64,000 nucleotides of DNA from Leptoclinus maculatus (lineage: Eukaryota > Chordata > Actinopteri > Perciformes > Stichaeidae), in NCBI GenBank assembly GCA_032191485.1, contig JAVDOI010000020.1:1350753-1414752 (forward strand), read 5' to 3'. Both the position numbers and the translations under genes were made by a program. Shown one piece after another: positions 36,819-51,600 of this stretch. The notes beneath the pieces are model-generated. The model ran no database searches. It was given only the letters and a program-made list of their open reading frames with translations, and had not been told where the DNA came from. Position 1 is the stretch's first letter, and the number at the start of each line of letters is the position of its first letter.

Positions 36819-37670
36819 CCTTCACAGCTGGACCCCAGACCGTCTACGGCCCACCAGCTTCTGACTTGCAACCGTTGTGTAAGTCAGAAGTGTTTATTTT
36901 TCTCACTGCCTTCTGGATTACTGGATGTCGGATGCATTCCTTGTTGGCCACATGGGGGCAGTAGAACAATCTGAAAACACAACATTTACACAGAATGTCC
37001 TTTTTAAAGTTGGTGAACAGACACCACATCGAACTGGCTTGTTGAGTCACATGTTTTCTGATGGTGAAACAAATAACTGACTTATTTCACAGTTAGTTAG
37101 GATATGTGAGATGTGTGTGCACAAGCACTGAAACTGAATTGTTCATGATACTTCCCTCTTAAATGAGCAGGTAGCAGGTACAACAAGTGACCACACAATG
37201 TCACTGATGACTGATGTCCAGCTGCAGGTCTGTGTGAAGACCAAGAAACAGCATGGGCTGATTTACACACTGAATCCATCATTCATTCTTTATTTACATG
37301 TGTGCCCGTTAGCCATGTTGGTATTAATATGTTTGGATGTCAGATAAAAGCTGCTGAATGACACACGTGCACAGATGAGCAGGGTTTTGAATATTCCAGC
37401 ACAAACTGAGCCTCACGCTGTTTGTACAACCAGGTTCATTTCACACATACATCAAACATTTCAGCAGGTGTGTTGACTTCAGTGTGACCTCCAAATGAAG
37501 TGGTTTGTATATAATCTGGATAAAGCGTTGGATTGTCTGACTGCTCCGGTTAAATGCCCCATCAGACTTCATTGTAGCAACAGATGTATTGTAGCATCAG
37601 CAATTATTTCGGTGAGTCCAGTGTTGTCATACTTCATGTTGTAATAAAGCAGAATTATTCTATTCCAGAC
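36819..37670 (+). other. kcnk7: Probable 3' UTR of the kcnk7-like gene
   Basis: No coding potential follows the stop. The first AATAAA in good context is at 37643-37648, which would give a UTR of about 0.85 kb. The extent is inferred only from this signal. Confidence 0.35.
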
Positions 37671-38732
37671 ATTCTTCTTTCTTGTCAACGGTTCACAGCT
37701 GGGTGGGAGATTTGTGTTCGGGGCTGTTTGAAGTAACCTATACATCGTGGCATTGTGGATGGAATGTGGAATTACACTTTCAGGGTCAGTCACAAGATGC
37801 TATTCGGCGCAAAATACTTTTTCCCCATATAATTATATTGGGGAATAGACGTTTGTAAATCACTTGAACACTTGAATGTACCTTATTTATATCATTAGGT
37901 CTTAAACATTGTAAAATGCACTAATAATAATAATTTTTCTTCCTCCTGTCAGTGAGCCTGAGACAGCGTGCTGGGAGGCGGGTTAAAGGAAACACTAGTG
38001 AGCATGCTCTTTACGGAAGATCGGCAGAAGATCTGGGTCATTTTATACTCTGGAGTTGAACTTTGTTTTGAGTAACAGAACCAACGCTGTATCCAGTTTT
38101 ATTTTAGACGCATGGGGGTGTTATGCTAGTAGTGGCTAACGTAGCCTGAAGGTTCAAGCGGAGATGAGCAGCTACAGAGGTCTGCTGAACTCACTTCTTT
38201 CTAACTCCACACCTCCAGATTGTTTTTACTTTTCAAACTTGTATTCTTCAGACCCAACCGATGCTGACTCAAGTGACATCACTTGAGGACTTTTAAAATA
38301 CTTCACATGACTCCCTTTGGAGACACTGAGGGCTTTATACCTCTCATCAACAGTAGTACTTCCCATGGAAACACACTTGAATGCGTAAAATCAGTGGAAT
38401 TCCCCTTTAAGATTACAATTTGCTCCCAATGTAGCTTTAAATATGGACAGAAATACAGCATCAGAAATTCCCCTAAAATCAGAATCGCTGTAGATTGACC
38501 TCCCTCACTCTTCTCCACTGAGCCTGTGCTTTGTGTTGAAGTGATTTGGATTGAATGCTCCTTTTAATGAACCGTCTGAAGGTGCAGAGTACTTTACTTG
38601 GAGCCGTAACAGAGGCCCGCTGTGTGTTCCCTTCTCCTACTATGGCTGTGTTTGTACAAGGCACAGAGGACTGAGGGAGGGAGCCACCGTCAATCTGAGC
38701 TTGTGCCCAGCACTGCCAGCCCTCGCCCCTCC

Positions 38733-38842
<110 letters not shown>

Positions 38843-40916
38843 GCTTATACTCATGTATGCAGTTATCAATCTTGTCCTGTCAAGTGTATCCATTTAGATT
38901 ATAGGGTTACACATATTTCCTATAATTCAGTGAAAGCCTTGAGGCTAATAAATCAATGTTTCAATATTCATTTTGAATATTAAAAGTGAGCACTTGAGGG
39001 TTGTTTCACCTTCAGTCTCAGTCCAGATCACATGCAAATATGAATTAATGCATACAACACCGATATCGTTATGAGCCTAAATAAATTGTACCTGGCCCCA
39101 AAGATACAATAATACAAATCAGAATAATAAAGGTATTCAAACTAGACTTTCACACAGGAAACTGCTACAAGACGGGACAACAAGTTTAGGGTTCAACCGC
39201 CTCCGTTCTTATTGTAGCCTACAGTACTCTAATAGTTCAAATTCAAGTCTGCAGTTAAATTAGCAACGACCACATGCAGGTACCATGGGACTATTGGATG
39301 GACTATTAATTCAAAGAAACGGACATTTTGAGCGGTTTGCTAATGTTGAGGATGTTCTAGCTTAGACTGAAGGCAAGGGGAGAGGAATGAAGAGTCAGCT
39401 TAGCCTTTGAAACTATTTCTTTCACTTCTGATTAAGGCTAACTGTTTCTCCCTGCTCCCATCTCTATACTGAGCTAGACTAAACCAACTACTTGTTGGTT
39501 ACAGTTTGTAAAAATATGGAAAATTGGAAGTAAAAGCAGCAAACCAGCTAAGCAGGGGAAGTTTCTTTTAGACAACAAATATGGATTTAAAGCTGTTACA
39601 GTCATAAAGCAGGAAATGGGGGTTTATCAATTGTTTTGTTGGTGTTGTGTTTTCAGCTGAGTCACTCTTGAGTGCCTTCTTTTGTCCTCCAGTCTGTAGC
39701 GCTGTGCTGAGGCTGAGGCACAGAGATGACTGATGGTCGTGACAGCCTTGTGATGGCCGGTCACCAGGCTCATTAGAGCTGGGTCAAACACCGTGTCACA
39801 TACCACGGACAACTGTCCCCGGCTGCCTTGTGCCTTTGGGACACAACCATGTCACATGATCAACACCGTGTCGCCTCAAGGGAAGTGAACTGTTGGACTC
39901 ACAGCTAACCGTAACGGTACAACTGTTAGCTCCCTGCTAATGCTAACACTACCACTGTTGCTAACTTTAAAGCTGCACTAAACAATATTTTTAGAACAAT
40001 AGGTTAAATTACTAAATGTAATGTGAAAAGTATCACTTGTAGTTTATTTTAAGGAAAAATATGTATGAACAATTATACCCTTAATATCTGTGTGAGACAA
40101 CAGTATGGTGAAGGAATGGTTTAGCTTCTTTTAGCTGGTTGTTTTGGTTTTAATGGCCCTCAACTTGACTGTTTCTGTTCAACTTGGTTTCCAGCAGCAG
40201 CTACAGCAGCTTCCACAGTAAAAGCTCTGATGCTACCATCCAGTACCAAACAACAGGTCAACATAGTGTAGCGTTAAGCCGCTCAAGAGACGGATATTCT
40301 GGTGAGGAATTGGTGGCAACATGAACAAAGCAAAAAAAGTAAAAGCGAGTACTGGACTTATATCATTCCAAAAGAACGCTAATGGTGTTTCTGATATACT
40401 GGATGTGTAAACAAGCAATGGCATCAATGTTACAAGGCGAAACTTATTAATGGAGTACTCGAGGCACAAACTCGAGGCCAATAGAAAAACGGGAATAGTG
40501 AGAAAAAAAGAAGAGCTACAAGATAAAGTAGTCTATGTACATAATATTGTACACATGGTTTAGATGAACAGTAGTGAGTGTAGTTTGAACATGAGTATAA
40601 ACTGGATGTAAATGATCAAGACACAAAGGTTGTTTCATGTATTACTGACCAGCTCAAATGTTACCAACAGATTAAAGGGTTATCAGTTGTCATTGGGAGC
40701 ATAGGTTTGAGGTGGTATGGCCCTACCCCACCTACTAATTGGCTCAGTAGGTGGTTTTCATCTAATAGTAAGCTGGATCAACGCAGGTAGTTTAAAAATT
40801 GTTGGGCTGCAATCTTGAGTGGCCGTAGTAATTATGAGAGGACGGGAGCAAAGGAGGAAGTCAGGTGACGTAGTATGAAGTGTGACAAAGTCCGCTTAGG
40901 GAAGAGGCCGGGCTGG

Positions 40917-41105
40917 ATGGATGGATGGTCCAAACAAACACAGAACTTTCACCCAAAGTCAACATGTTGACTTATTGTAAGTGAACTTGCCTACGTAGTT
41001 ACGTAACAAATTATCAACAAATTAAATACTTATTTTAACCCAAATCATGATTTTTTCCAAAACCTAACCAAGTAGTTTTGTTGCCTAAACTTAACCAAGT
41101 AATTC
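40917..41105. repeat. Dispersed repeat family B, copy 1
   Basis: Shares ggatggatgg-ccaaacaaac, ggactttcaccca-like sequence and the block aaacctaaccaagtagttttgttgcctaaac with copies near 55031 and 58975. Family not identified. Confidence 0.65.
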
Positions 41106-44100
41106 ACAATGTTCACGTTTACGTCACATGTTAACCACGTGTGTAAAACTGCAACACCTTACCAACCACCTAAAACCCCATTGCAAACACCCAGCATCCA
41201 CCTGGTACCACACAAATACTGCCAGGAACACAGCAACTGCATAGCAACCACCAAGAAATGCTGCAGAAGCTGCCGAGAACACCCTTACAGTCACCCCGAG
41301 TATCAGGACACTGTCAACCGACCGACGCTTCACTGCGTCTTTTATAACCACAGTCAAGTATTTGCAAACATAGCGGAGAATGTTATTTATGTCCTGAGCC
41401 ACAGTGTAAAATAATTACATCATGAAAACATATATTCATGTCCTTTGATGACATGTGATAGCCCAGCATGTCATGGTGCGTAGAGTCTGCTCAAAGGTCA
41501 TACATGTGACTGTGCCGTAGACTGTTGCCACATGGCTGCAGGGACAGCACAATGTTCTGTGACCTTATTAATATTGTGGCGTATGCTCTCTCTGCCTGTA
41601 GCCGTCTCTGTGCTTCTGACGGACAGCTCACAGGTGTTTGGTTTAGCCGGGCTATATTTACAAAGGTCATAGATGGAGCTGTGAGGCATGATACCGACAG
41701 GGATCTGATTACTCCACCATTGGTAGATACATCTCAAGAACATGTTCATCCATACCTAGAAAGAAAGATTTGTAACAGTCCCTATTGGCCTGATATATTG
41801 GTCCAAATGTACACTCAAATATATTGCAATATCCTGGACTTCAAAACAGGATGCATACCAACTAGCTGGCCCGCAGACAGGAAGTGGATTGTTTAAGAAT
41901 GTCTTCACCTCATAGTTGCCACCAAGGCCCCCTCCCCATCCCCATATATTCTGAACTGATCAAAAATGTTGAAGCTAAAAACAAAGCTGCTTTGTGTATT
42001 ATGTCTATTAACCATTAGGTTCCTATATGCAGGGGAATCCACATTTTAATGTGACACGATACATCCATGTCCAAAGTAAGAGCTGTCACTGAACTGCAAG
42101 AACCAGGAAATGCAATTCCCAGAATAGTTTCAGATAAACATAACCTCACCATGATGGAGCTCTGGCAAAACAGAAACTTTAAAAAACTGCTGTTCCCACA
42201 TGTGGAGACTCCCCTCTTCCTTCTTTCGTGCTTTATTTTTACCCGCCCAAATGCAGCTGTTCCCCAGCGTGCCTGCAGAGTAAACACAGGGACACAAGAC
42301 AGGGAGGATGGAGGGACACTGACATTGAGGTTCAGTCTCTTAACGGAAACACCAGGGACTAGCCTGGCAGATGGAGACTGGGACAGGATGTGCTGGGATC
42401 AGACCATGTGGAGCTGATGTCTTTTTACAAGCAGCACATCTGGTCCAATCCTGTCCACCTGTGGGATCAATATATTACAACACAATAGTTTGATTCTGGT
42501 CATGTAGGGTCCCATAAGGCTCGATATTTGGCACGATTGTATTTAGTCTGTACAGTATGCTACCTCTTGGCTTTATTATTTGTCTTTTCAAAATGGTGTT
42601 TTATTGTCCTCAGCCCATTATCCCCAAGAATCCCGTTATATTACGTCTTATATTGGACGATTCCGCACCACTCCTTTATGTTGTAACGTAAGTGGAAGAT
42701 GTGGAGGTCAGGATGGTGGATAGGCGAGTAGTGCGCCATTTTCGTCCAAAATTGACGTATGTTTGAAGATAAATACGATCTTGTGTCGTGTCAATCACGC
42801 TTACACACCGGCTAGGAAACTTACGTCCATCGTTTGAAGTTTTCAGAACAGGTTCAATTTTCGGGATCTGATGAGCTGATTCATTTTGTTCATTCTTCTC
42901 CCAGCACGAAGCACTTTACGACAAACAAAGTAAAGAATAGCGAGATGCAGAATCTATTAATAACCTCCTTTATAGCGCTATCCATGGCACCTCACAACGC
43001 TCTTTCCTTGACTTGTACCTAAGTTCTTATGTACAGATACTGAAGAAAGTAAGAATTTAAAAAAGAAAAGGTTCATGTAAAAACACCTAACTGAACGTAA
43101 TCTGGAAGTTTGCAGATTTTTCCAATATCATTCTTTTCTGGTGATATTTCATTGTTACGCAGATGACACCCAGCTGTATGTCTCGAAAGCTAACTTACAT
43201 GAAAATGCAGGTCTTTGTTCCCACATTTGATCCGTAACACTTCTCAGCATGTCTTCTGTCAAGGGCACAATTAAAAGTATTTCTGTGTTGGGTTTTCATA
43301 TATAAAAGAGTCATACTTCATCCATGTATTGTTTGCAGACTCCAGACAAGGCGTGTCATATGGCTTGACATTCATACAGAGTGACTGACTACTACCACTG
43401 TAGCTGTGGACATGAATGATCATTGTACTGAGTGATAATATCAGGATGTTTAGTGAGAAGAGTAGGGCACTCCAAAACAAAAGTCATATTTATGTGATGC
43501 ATGATTACCAAGACTAATGTAAACATTCCTCCCTGTTTAATGTACTGAATGTTTGGAACCAGATAAGACCACATTCAGAGACTAACCCAGTTCTCAGACC
43601 CCAAAAGTACTGCATCAGTGCTACTTCACATTTCAAACTAGAAAATGATTTGTAAGCTTTACTGTGTGGATTTGACCATGTGACGTGGTAAATGGACCCA
43701 TCACTTACATATGATTCAACCTTATGAGTTCAAATCACATGAATAGATAAATACATAGTAACTGATTACACTGTGTAGAAACAAAAGAAAGTTTCCTCCA
43801 CGCATGATGTGTAATCTATCATTTTATAGTTAAATATTTGTATTGCGGCACAAGCCTCATGCCAAGAAGTACACAACATTTACATTAGGGGAAGGCCTCG
43901 TTTTGTAATTCTATGAATAGACTTTATGACGCTGTGTGATATACAAATATCAATACTTGATATGAGGTCTTTAACTTTTATCATTCAGGGTGTTTGTGTG
44001 TCGGAGGCGACATTATATTCCCAGCTGCTCTATGTGTCAGCGACAGATTATAAATAGACTCTGGGCTAAACTGGAAAAGTCCCTCCAGCTGAGGGGGACT

Positions 44101-44115
44101 CATGAAAGGGGGAAA

Positions 44116-44119
<4 letters not shown>

Positions 44120-44162
<43 letters not shown>
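44120..44162. repeat. CA microsatellite
   Basis: Uninterrupted (CA)n of about 43 bp. Confidence 0.95.
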
Positions 44163-44169
<7 letters not shown>

Positions 44170-45384
44170 CACAGACAGGTAATTTATGTTTTGCTGGCAG
44201 TCCTTGATAATATCCCTAAACACAGCTTCATGGGAACTCACTAATCATTGTTTGCTGACAGGACTGCCTGCGTAGGCCTGTATCTGTTACACGTTAAACT
44301 GCTCTTTGTAAGTCATCTGTAGGAGAATGATTCAGGCAAGGAGAATTTGTTTGCATGTATCATTCACCAATAAATGAAAGCAAATTACATCTGTAGACCT
44401 AGTAACCTATCCCTGAGGAAAAATCACTGTAACAACTATCTAGGGACACACCTCTAAAAACCTCACTGAACATAGTGGCATTTGATCTCCAACAGCTGTA
44501 ATTTCGGTTGTATCATTTTGTATCTCTATTGCTGAATAACTGTCATTATTGTTGTGCTTCGAGAACTTCAGCTTAAACAACGCATATCAACAACATCCCA
44601 TTATAATTCTTATTAGATCATCCTGCAGAACATGAAGTCATTGTAGGTGTGACTTGCGAAGTATAGTTTATTGCCTAACCATCTCAGCTGAGTCAAGTCA
44701 GCCACAATACACTGTGGTGAAACAGGAAGTACTGCCCTTCAAGTGAAAAAAATCTAATTTTAATTTAAATTATTAATATTATAAATCAAATATATAAATG
44801 TTAAATAAATGAGCTCAAGTTGAATATTTCCCTGGTTCAATCATTGACCATAATAAAATATTTGCACACAGTTGGACTATTAGTTAATTTCCTAATGTCC
44901 AAACCTGCTGGTCATGTGTTGCTGATCCTAGTTGAACTCTGTTATTTAACACATTAACGCTAAACCCGGACAGTTGTCATATTGGAACAAGAAAAACACA
45001 TTTCTTTATTCATGTGCCATCTCGATGATGATGATGAAGATGAAGATTTGCTTCCTATTGTCTTTTTTACCAGAAAACATCGGCGTAGCACAAACTTCTG
45101 GACCCTGTACATAAAAACATCCTCCATCTCTTTTAGTTGAATATGTACAGTATTTATTTTATATGCTGCACCTGGTTTTTTAAATAACACTGGCCATCTA
45201 AATAACTGAATAAAGGCTTTTGTTTCCCAGCATTGTATGCGTGGCAGTGTGTTGAGTACTTTGGAACACAATTTACACTTTTTCGGGTAAATAAAAAATA
45301 CATCCTGACTTTGGTACACACCTTTGACAACTTTCGTTCAAAAAGGGGCTTTATTTTGGAAGTCATGCTCTTCAGCTTCCGGCT

Positions 45385-45644
45385 TCCTCCTGGTTAGCTT
45401 GACGCTAGCTTGCTAGGCGTGTGTTTGTTGTGCAGCCTGTAGAGAGCAGTGGACGCCGGTGAGGAGAGGGTCGCACGCCGCCGCAGTGGAGCTGTCAGTG
45501 ACACAGGTGGAGTTTCTCGGTCTATTTCCCCGGTGAAGTCCCAGCGGAGGTACCCGGAGGAGAGGATACGTGTTATCCTTGTGGATCCTTCGTGTTAACG
45601 TTCGTCCATCGCGTCTTTGAGAGAATCATTTGACGAGCCCGACC
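45385..45644 (+). promoter_or_regulatory. ehbp1l1: Promoter-proximal region and 5' UTR of ehbp1l1
   Basis: A GC-richer island (gcgtcgcacgccgccgcagtgg, cccggaggagagg) immediately upstream of the ATG stands out against AT-rich flanks. No TATA box is obvious. The ATG at 45645 sits in gaccATGA and starts the conserved EHBP1-family N-terminus, so the start is secure though the transcription start is not. Confidence 0.5.
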
Positions 45645-48600
45645 ATGACTTCGGTGTGGAAGCGGCTTCAGCGGGCTGGAAAGAAGGCGTCCAAGTTCCA
45701 GTTTGCTGCCTCCTTTCAAGAACTGACGATAGAATGCACAAGTAAATGGTCAGTAACTGTTATAACACTTGTAACTAGCTGATATAGTGGATATGTGCTG
45801 CGTTTCTGGTGTCAAAGCCACCCGAACGTGTTGCGTGTAAATGATACGGGACTGACAGCTTATCTCGTGAGGAGGAGAAAGTGATGCTAACTCCATTCAC
45901 ACATATTAACATGTTTCTTTTCTTATCATGTACGCCACAGATACAACATGGCATTGGGAATCAGACCCTGTTCTTCAGCTTACACCTCATACAACAAGCA
46001 GCTTTAGTGTCGATAGAAATGAATTATTCTATTTTCCTTTGTTATTATTTCATTATTACCTTATGGGCGGAAGCGAACACCCTGAACTGTTTCTAAAAGT
46101 TGACATTGACCGTGCTGTTGCGTGCTTTTGAATACAAAAGACAACCAAGCTGTGACCTGTGCTGTTAGGACACACTTTGTATCGGAAGCCCTACTTATGT
46201 TATTATTGAAGTGTGAATATGGTGATGCACGCACCATTACTTCCGCGTCTGCTTATTATTGAGCGTATGTAGTCGTTAGTGTGGCACCATGTTAAGTAGG
46301 GCAGAGGCTCGATACTGATCATTGCTACAGGTGGATACAGGACGTGTGTCATCCACACCGTCACAACCACCACAGCTGTAGCTGGATTTTTAGAACAGAT
46401 GATAAATGTAATCCAGAGTTTTATGCCACCCCACCCATCAGTGAGCAGTCATCGGAGGCCCTGGGGCACAACTCATTGTGGGGCTCATATTCCTCCCTCG
46501 GTACTGCCATGCTGTACGATCTTGACCCAGTTCATTCTTTTCATTTATTAACTTAGTGGTGCGAAAAAAATAAATAAATTGCAATTAATCAAATCAGGTA
46601 CAACTAACCGTAACAGCTTAAACTGTATATAAGTAGCGTTCTTACTCACCGCGACTTCACCCATTGGTTTGTAGACTTGAGTTGGCTGTCGCCATCTTGG
46701 TTTCTGGCTGTCGCCATCTTGGTTTTTTGCAACCAGAAGCGACATGAGAGCGTGGAGCTAAGTACAACCGAAGGCTGAGCAACATATTTTGAGTTGGCCA
46801 AAAAGTTACAGTTAACGTTCATGAACTGAAAACACAGGGTTAAAGTTGTAAGACAAAAACACGGATAACTGCCAGAATGGACAGCGATGTGGTAGAGACC
46901 TGTCAATCACTGTGTAGCCCCGCCCTAAATCATACTCTGCTTTATGGTCTATTGACTCTAAATGGACCATAATCTACTAAATGAACATCATGCTGTATTG
47001 AAGAAGACTTGAAACTAGAGATTGAGACCATAAACTCATGTTTACAATGTTTACTGAGGTAATAAATCAAGAGAGAAGTAGAGTCATTTTCTCAGATGAT
47101 GTATTTTTCCATTTGATTTTGGATTATTGCAGAAAAGAAGTTGTGTGCCAAACAAACGTTCATGATACTTACACGTTTTGTTCAGCAAGATAATCTCCAC
47201 AAATGAACATATATGATTTTTGAAGCATGAACACAGAAATAAGAAGCTCACATTAGGCTACACCACGGACACATGAGTTCATACACAACGTGGCTTTGAA
47301 GGTGTATAGTTGGCGTGATGATATTTAGCAACCACCTTTCTGAAGACACTTAAAAGCTTCAAAAGATGTATTTCATATTGTAGTTCATAACGTTTGAATA
47401 TCTTAAGCTTGTGTTAAGCACAGATCTTATTACAGACTATAATCAGGTCATCTTTGAGACCAGGGAACCGGAAGTGAAAGAATGCTGACTCATTTCTGGG
47501 TTTTAGGACTGCAGCACTCTTATCTTATCCTATCACATCTTAGGGGTTGGACAGAACTAACACATTTGTAGGAGTCACTCATGGTTGTATTTAATCTGTT
47601 GGGGGCCCCGGGGCTAAGCTTGTTGTTGGGCCCTTTCTAAACTCCACAATGTATTTACGCATATGCACTATCTGAGCAGACTTTAAACTAAAGTAATTAA
47701 GGTCTTAACACTACTTTTACAAAGGGCTGTTCCGCAAATGACCGAATGGGGTTTTGGGGCCCTGGAACATTTGCCCATTGAGCCTGCTGGTGTGCCTTAA
47801 CGTCGCCGTGGCTGCTGGGAAACTGTTGGTTGCAGTTTACTTTTGTTTTTAAATTGTGACATCTCTGGTTCCACTTTTCTCAAATGGATTTGCTGCTGTT
47901 GTCTAAATATTTGAAGATCAACCTGTGAGGGGTCTGTTGGGCCTTTGACATTTCATAGTGGAGTCTAGCAGGCTTTAGTTACTGTCCATTACAAAAAAAG
48001 AAGAGCAGACGTGCACTGAGGCAGCAAGGACTGCTGCTCTGCAGGCTGTTCCAGGAGACGGTGTCAACGACAACGCTCCGTCAAAGTAGAGGAGCAAGTT
48101 TTGCATTCGGTTTAAGTCAACAGGAAGAAGACATTCAGAGGCAACTCTCCGTACGAGACTGTATATTTGAGGTTCAATACTTAGCCCTGGTCTAAAAGAT
48201 GTCTCCAATGGGGCATACTGATGGGGAACTTTAGGGTTTGGATTAAAACGTCCCCACCCACTGTATCCTAGAGTCCTAGAGAACAGCCGTACGCTGCAGG
48301 AGTTCCTTCAATACCATTCCCATTACTCACGGTGCAGTCACCGCGTGTCATCCTCCAGCCCCGGCTTGTACAGCGGCCCACCTTTCCCGTCACTCTGTTC
48401 TGTACAATCCAAGAAGTATGGCACACACTGAACCAGTGTCAACACGTTTCTGTCTCTGATCCCATCATACAGGGTGTTCATCCAGGGTTTGTTCTGTGCT
48501 ACAGTCATGCCCCCCCCCACCCCCCCCCCCCCTTAGGCACACAAGCATACATTATATTACTTATGTAATGCATTAGAGGAGCAAGAGCAGACTGTACATG

Positions 48601-51600
48601 ATATATAGAACGATGTATGGAACATGTTTACGATGTGAAACTGTTTAAATGGGTTCAGCGGGACCTTTGAGGTACCAGTCCCTGAGGTGACGGGTTTCTG
48701 AAGGTGATTGTAGCAATGACAACAATGTGAATACTCATTGTGACATAGTGAATCATATGTGATTGTAAGTCAAAATGATCATATTTGAAGTCATGTGTTG
48801 GTCAAGATGACACTTAGCTAAGGCAAAATGTTGTTAAAATGATGATACTATGAGATAACTTCACTGTTGTTGTTAATAGTAAGAGTTTTGCCTTTCTACT
48901 ATATCATCATTTCATAACATTTGACATAGTATCTCAAGATGTTGTATACAGAGAACAGCATTTACATTCAGTATCTGACAGTTGTTTCTGTACATTTCTT
49001 GGTCACAGTAATTTATTAAAATAATTTAAGTTAACTTGATCAAAAATGATCCCTTAGTATTTCATGATGTTCACACAGTCATATGTGTGATTTAGAAAGT
49101 GGAAGTGTTGCTTCACTGTTTCTTAGTTATGAGCCTGGCTTCCTGGAGTCTTGACGTCACAGTGAGGCTGCCAGCGTTTGTACCATCGTGCCTGTACAGA
49201 GATCTGGCAACCGGCGATACAGCCAGAGATGCCAGACCGATGGTATAACATGTTTTCTCTTGTTTCTTTAATCCGTGCAGAAACCAAAATGCAAATCAAC
49301 TATTTGTGGTTTTGGGGGAGTTACAATGCTGGAACTATTTATTTTTCTTTCTTGTTGTTTCATAACAACTTCTGTGCTGCGTCTCTGGCTATGTTTCCAG
49401 TTGACACAGCAGATGCGTCCAAGTTTTGGTTTTGGTCTCAGTACAGGTAATACCTGTAATACGGTAATACCAAATCTATCACCCTCACTGTGACGTCAAG
49501 ACCCCAGGAAGCTGCACATGGTCACTGCACCAAGCGGCAACCTCCGGTTCTGCCGAGTGAAGCCGATGTGGACGTGTTTTAAAACTTACATTCTCTCTAG
49601 TGTCCACCAGGGGGCGACTCCTCTGGTTGTATAGAAGTCTATGAGAAAATGACTCTACTTCTCTCTTGATTTATTACCTCAGTAAACATTGTAAACATGA
49701 GTTTATGGTCTCAATCTCTAGTTTCAAGTCTTCTTCAATACAGCATGATGTTCATTTAGTAAATGATGGTCCATTTAGAGTCAAACAGACCATAAAGCAG
49801 GGGATGCTTTAATCACGATGCACATGCAGCGCTGCCTGTTTCTGTTTTTTAAATATCACTAATGCAACAAATATAAAAGATGTATTTATTTTGAGGTGCA
49901 CACTGTTTGCTGTCCCTATTTATTTAAATGTTAAAAAAGTGGTTACCACTGATCGCAACCAAAGGCCAAGAATTGGTTTTGCCAATTTCTCCCAACGGTC
50001 GCCAGTGTCAACCTGGCAACCGTTACCGTCGGGACCAGCGCCACAGCAACAATCTACCACTGTGACTCACTTTAAAAGAGAGCAGCGGTCTGGTTGAAGT
50101 GAATGAGGAGGCAGTGACTGAAATCACCTGAACAGGTGCATTAAAGCCAACAGGAGAGTGAGGGAGATCCCAGTACACACGGTCCTAAAAAGAACGCTCA
50201 TCATGCAAAGTAATTGAAAAGACCTGTGTGGGTTTGTCGGGGCTTTAAAGTTTAGAAAGCAATAAAAGTCACAGAGCGTACGTCTGTGTTTTCTACAGTC
50301 CGTGACAAGAATGTGTGAAATGTGGATCAGCTAGATGGGCCGCCTCCCTTAACTGATGAGCAAAAGCCACCTACATTGGAGGAAGAGTGTTCAGACCGTC
50401 TGGAGAAACTATTCAGGAGATGTATGATCAACAACGTCCCTCCCACCGGACAGGATTCCCTCATATGGTGAAGCTCAAACGCCTCGTACTTCAAACCGAC
50501 GGAAACAAACACTTGAGTTGTTTGCAGCAGGTGTAGGATTGATATTAAGCCTCTGTGAAGATCAGCGCTGCAGACGTCTATTTCTGTTCTCTCTCTTACT
50601 CGCTCTCACTCTTTTGCAACCTTTCCCGCCGATAGTTGTGAGTGTCCTGCAACATGAGCAGGAGGCCCGCTGTCCCCGGTCTTTAGAGGCCGATACTGAC
50701 AATATGCATCCAATACGCTTTGGATCGAAGCTGATTGATTGATTAAGGGTACAACATTATATTTACAACCATGAAAAACAAGCGAGTCTGTCTGTCGATC
50801 CCCTCCGCACCGTTTCAGTGTTTTGTGTTGAATACATTTATTTTAAATAAATCCCTTGCGTGGACCCTCCTCACATTCCTTTAGCCATGACACACTCGCA
50901 CACCGTCTACAGTCTGTGATAGCGAACCGATGTTTATGTATTCCCCACATCAGAAGCATGACGTCACATCCCGTTTCAGGGCAGATTGCGGGAAAAATAA
51001 TCGTTGAACGATAATGTAATGTGGCCTCAAGCATCAAGCATCAACGACATCTTGGTTCTGTTTTCCCGAAGTGCGTACAGTGTTCACCCAACAGGCTGCT
51101 GCTCTCAGCCTGTTGTGCCTCAGCATTATGTAAGAGTGGATCCCAGGCGTACGAGAGGTCTCCCCTACTCAGATAGAATGTTTTCAGTGTTTACAGCATC
51201 CCTCTCTCTCACACACAGGCACTCATCCAATCACAGCTGTTTGTCCTCAAGAGACTTATTCTCCATCACTGACTTCTGACTCACACAGTCACAAGATTTT
51301 CATTTTCTCCTGGATGAGTTCTTCAGCTCAGTGTTATGAGAGCACACAGATGGAATAGTGTGCCTGATGCTACTATCAGTCATCATCTGCTGGGCCGGTG
51401 CTCTTCCTCAGGCTGCGGTGTTATTACATTACATGAAATTAGATGATGGTTTATCCCAACCACCGTCGGATGGATCGCCATAGAACGTGAGGTTTCCCAC
51501 AGGATGAACTGTTATCACTTCAGTGATCCCCCTGAATTCTGGTCTGTTTTCATTGTCATTGTGAGCGTATTAGCATGCTGACATTAGCACTTAGCCCAAA

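Noticed and set aside
41145..41275. Repeated caaccacc/gcaacc motifs considered as a CRISPR-like or tandem array
   Set aside because: Units are degenerate, irregular in spacing and resemble a common decayed fish repeat; no regular spacer structure.
41525..41896. Isolated 123-codon plus-strand frame in the spacer
   Set aside because: No recognisable domain, no splice context and ordinary codon use; length is compatible with chance in 8 kb.
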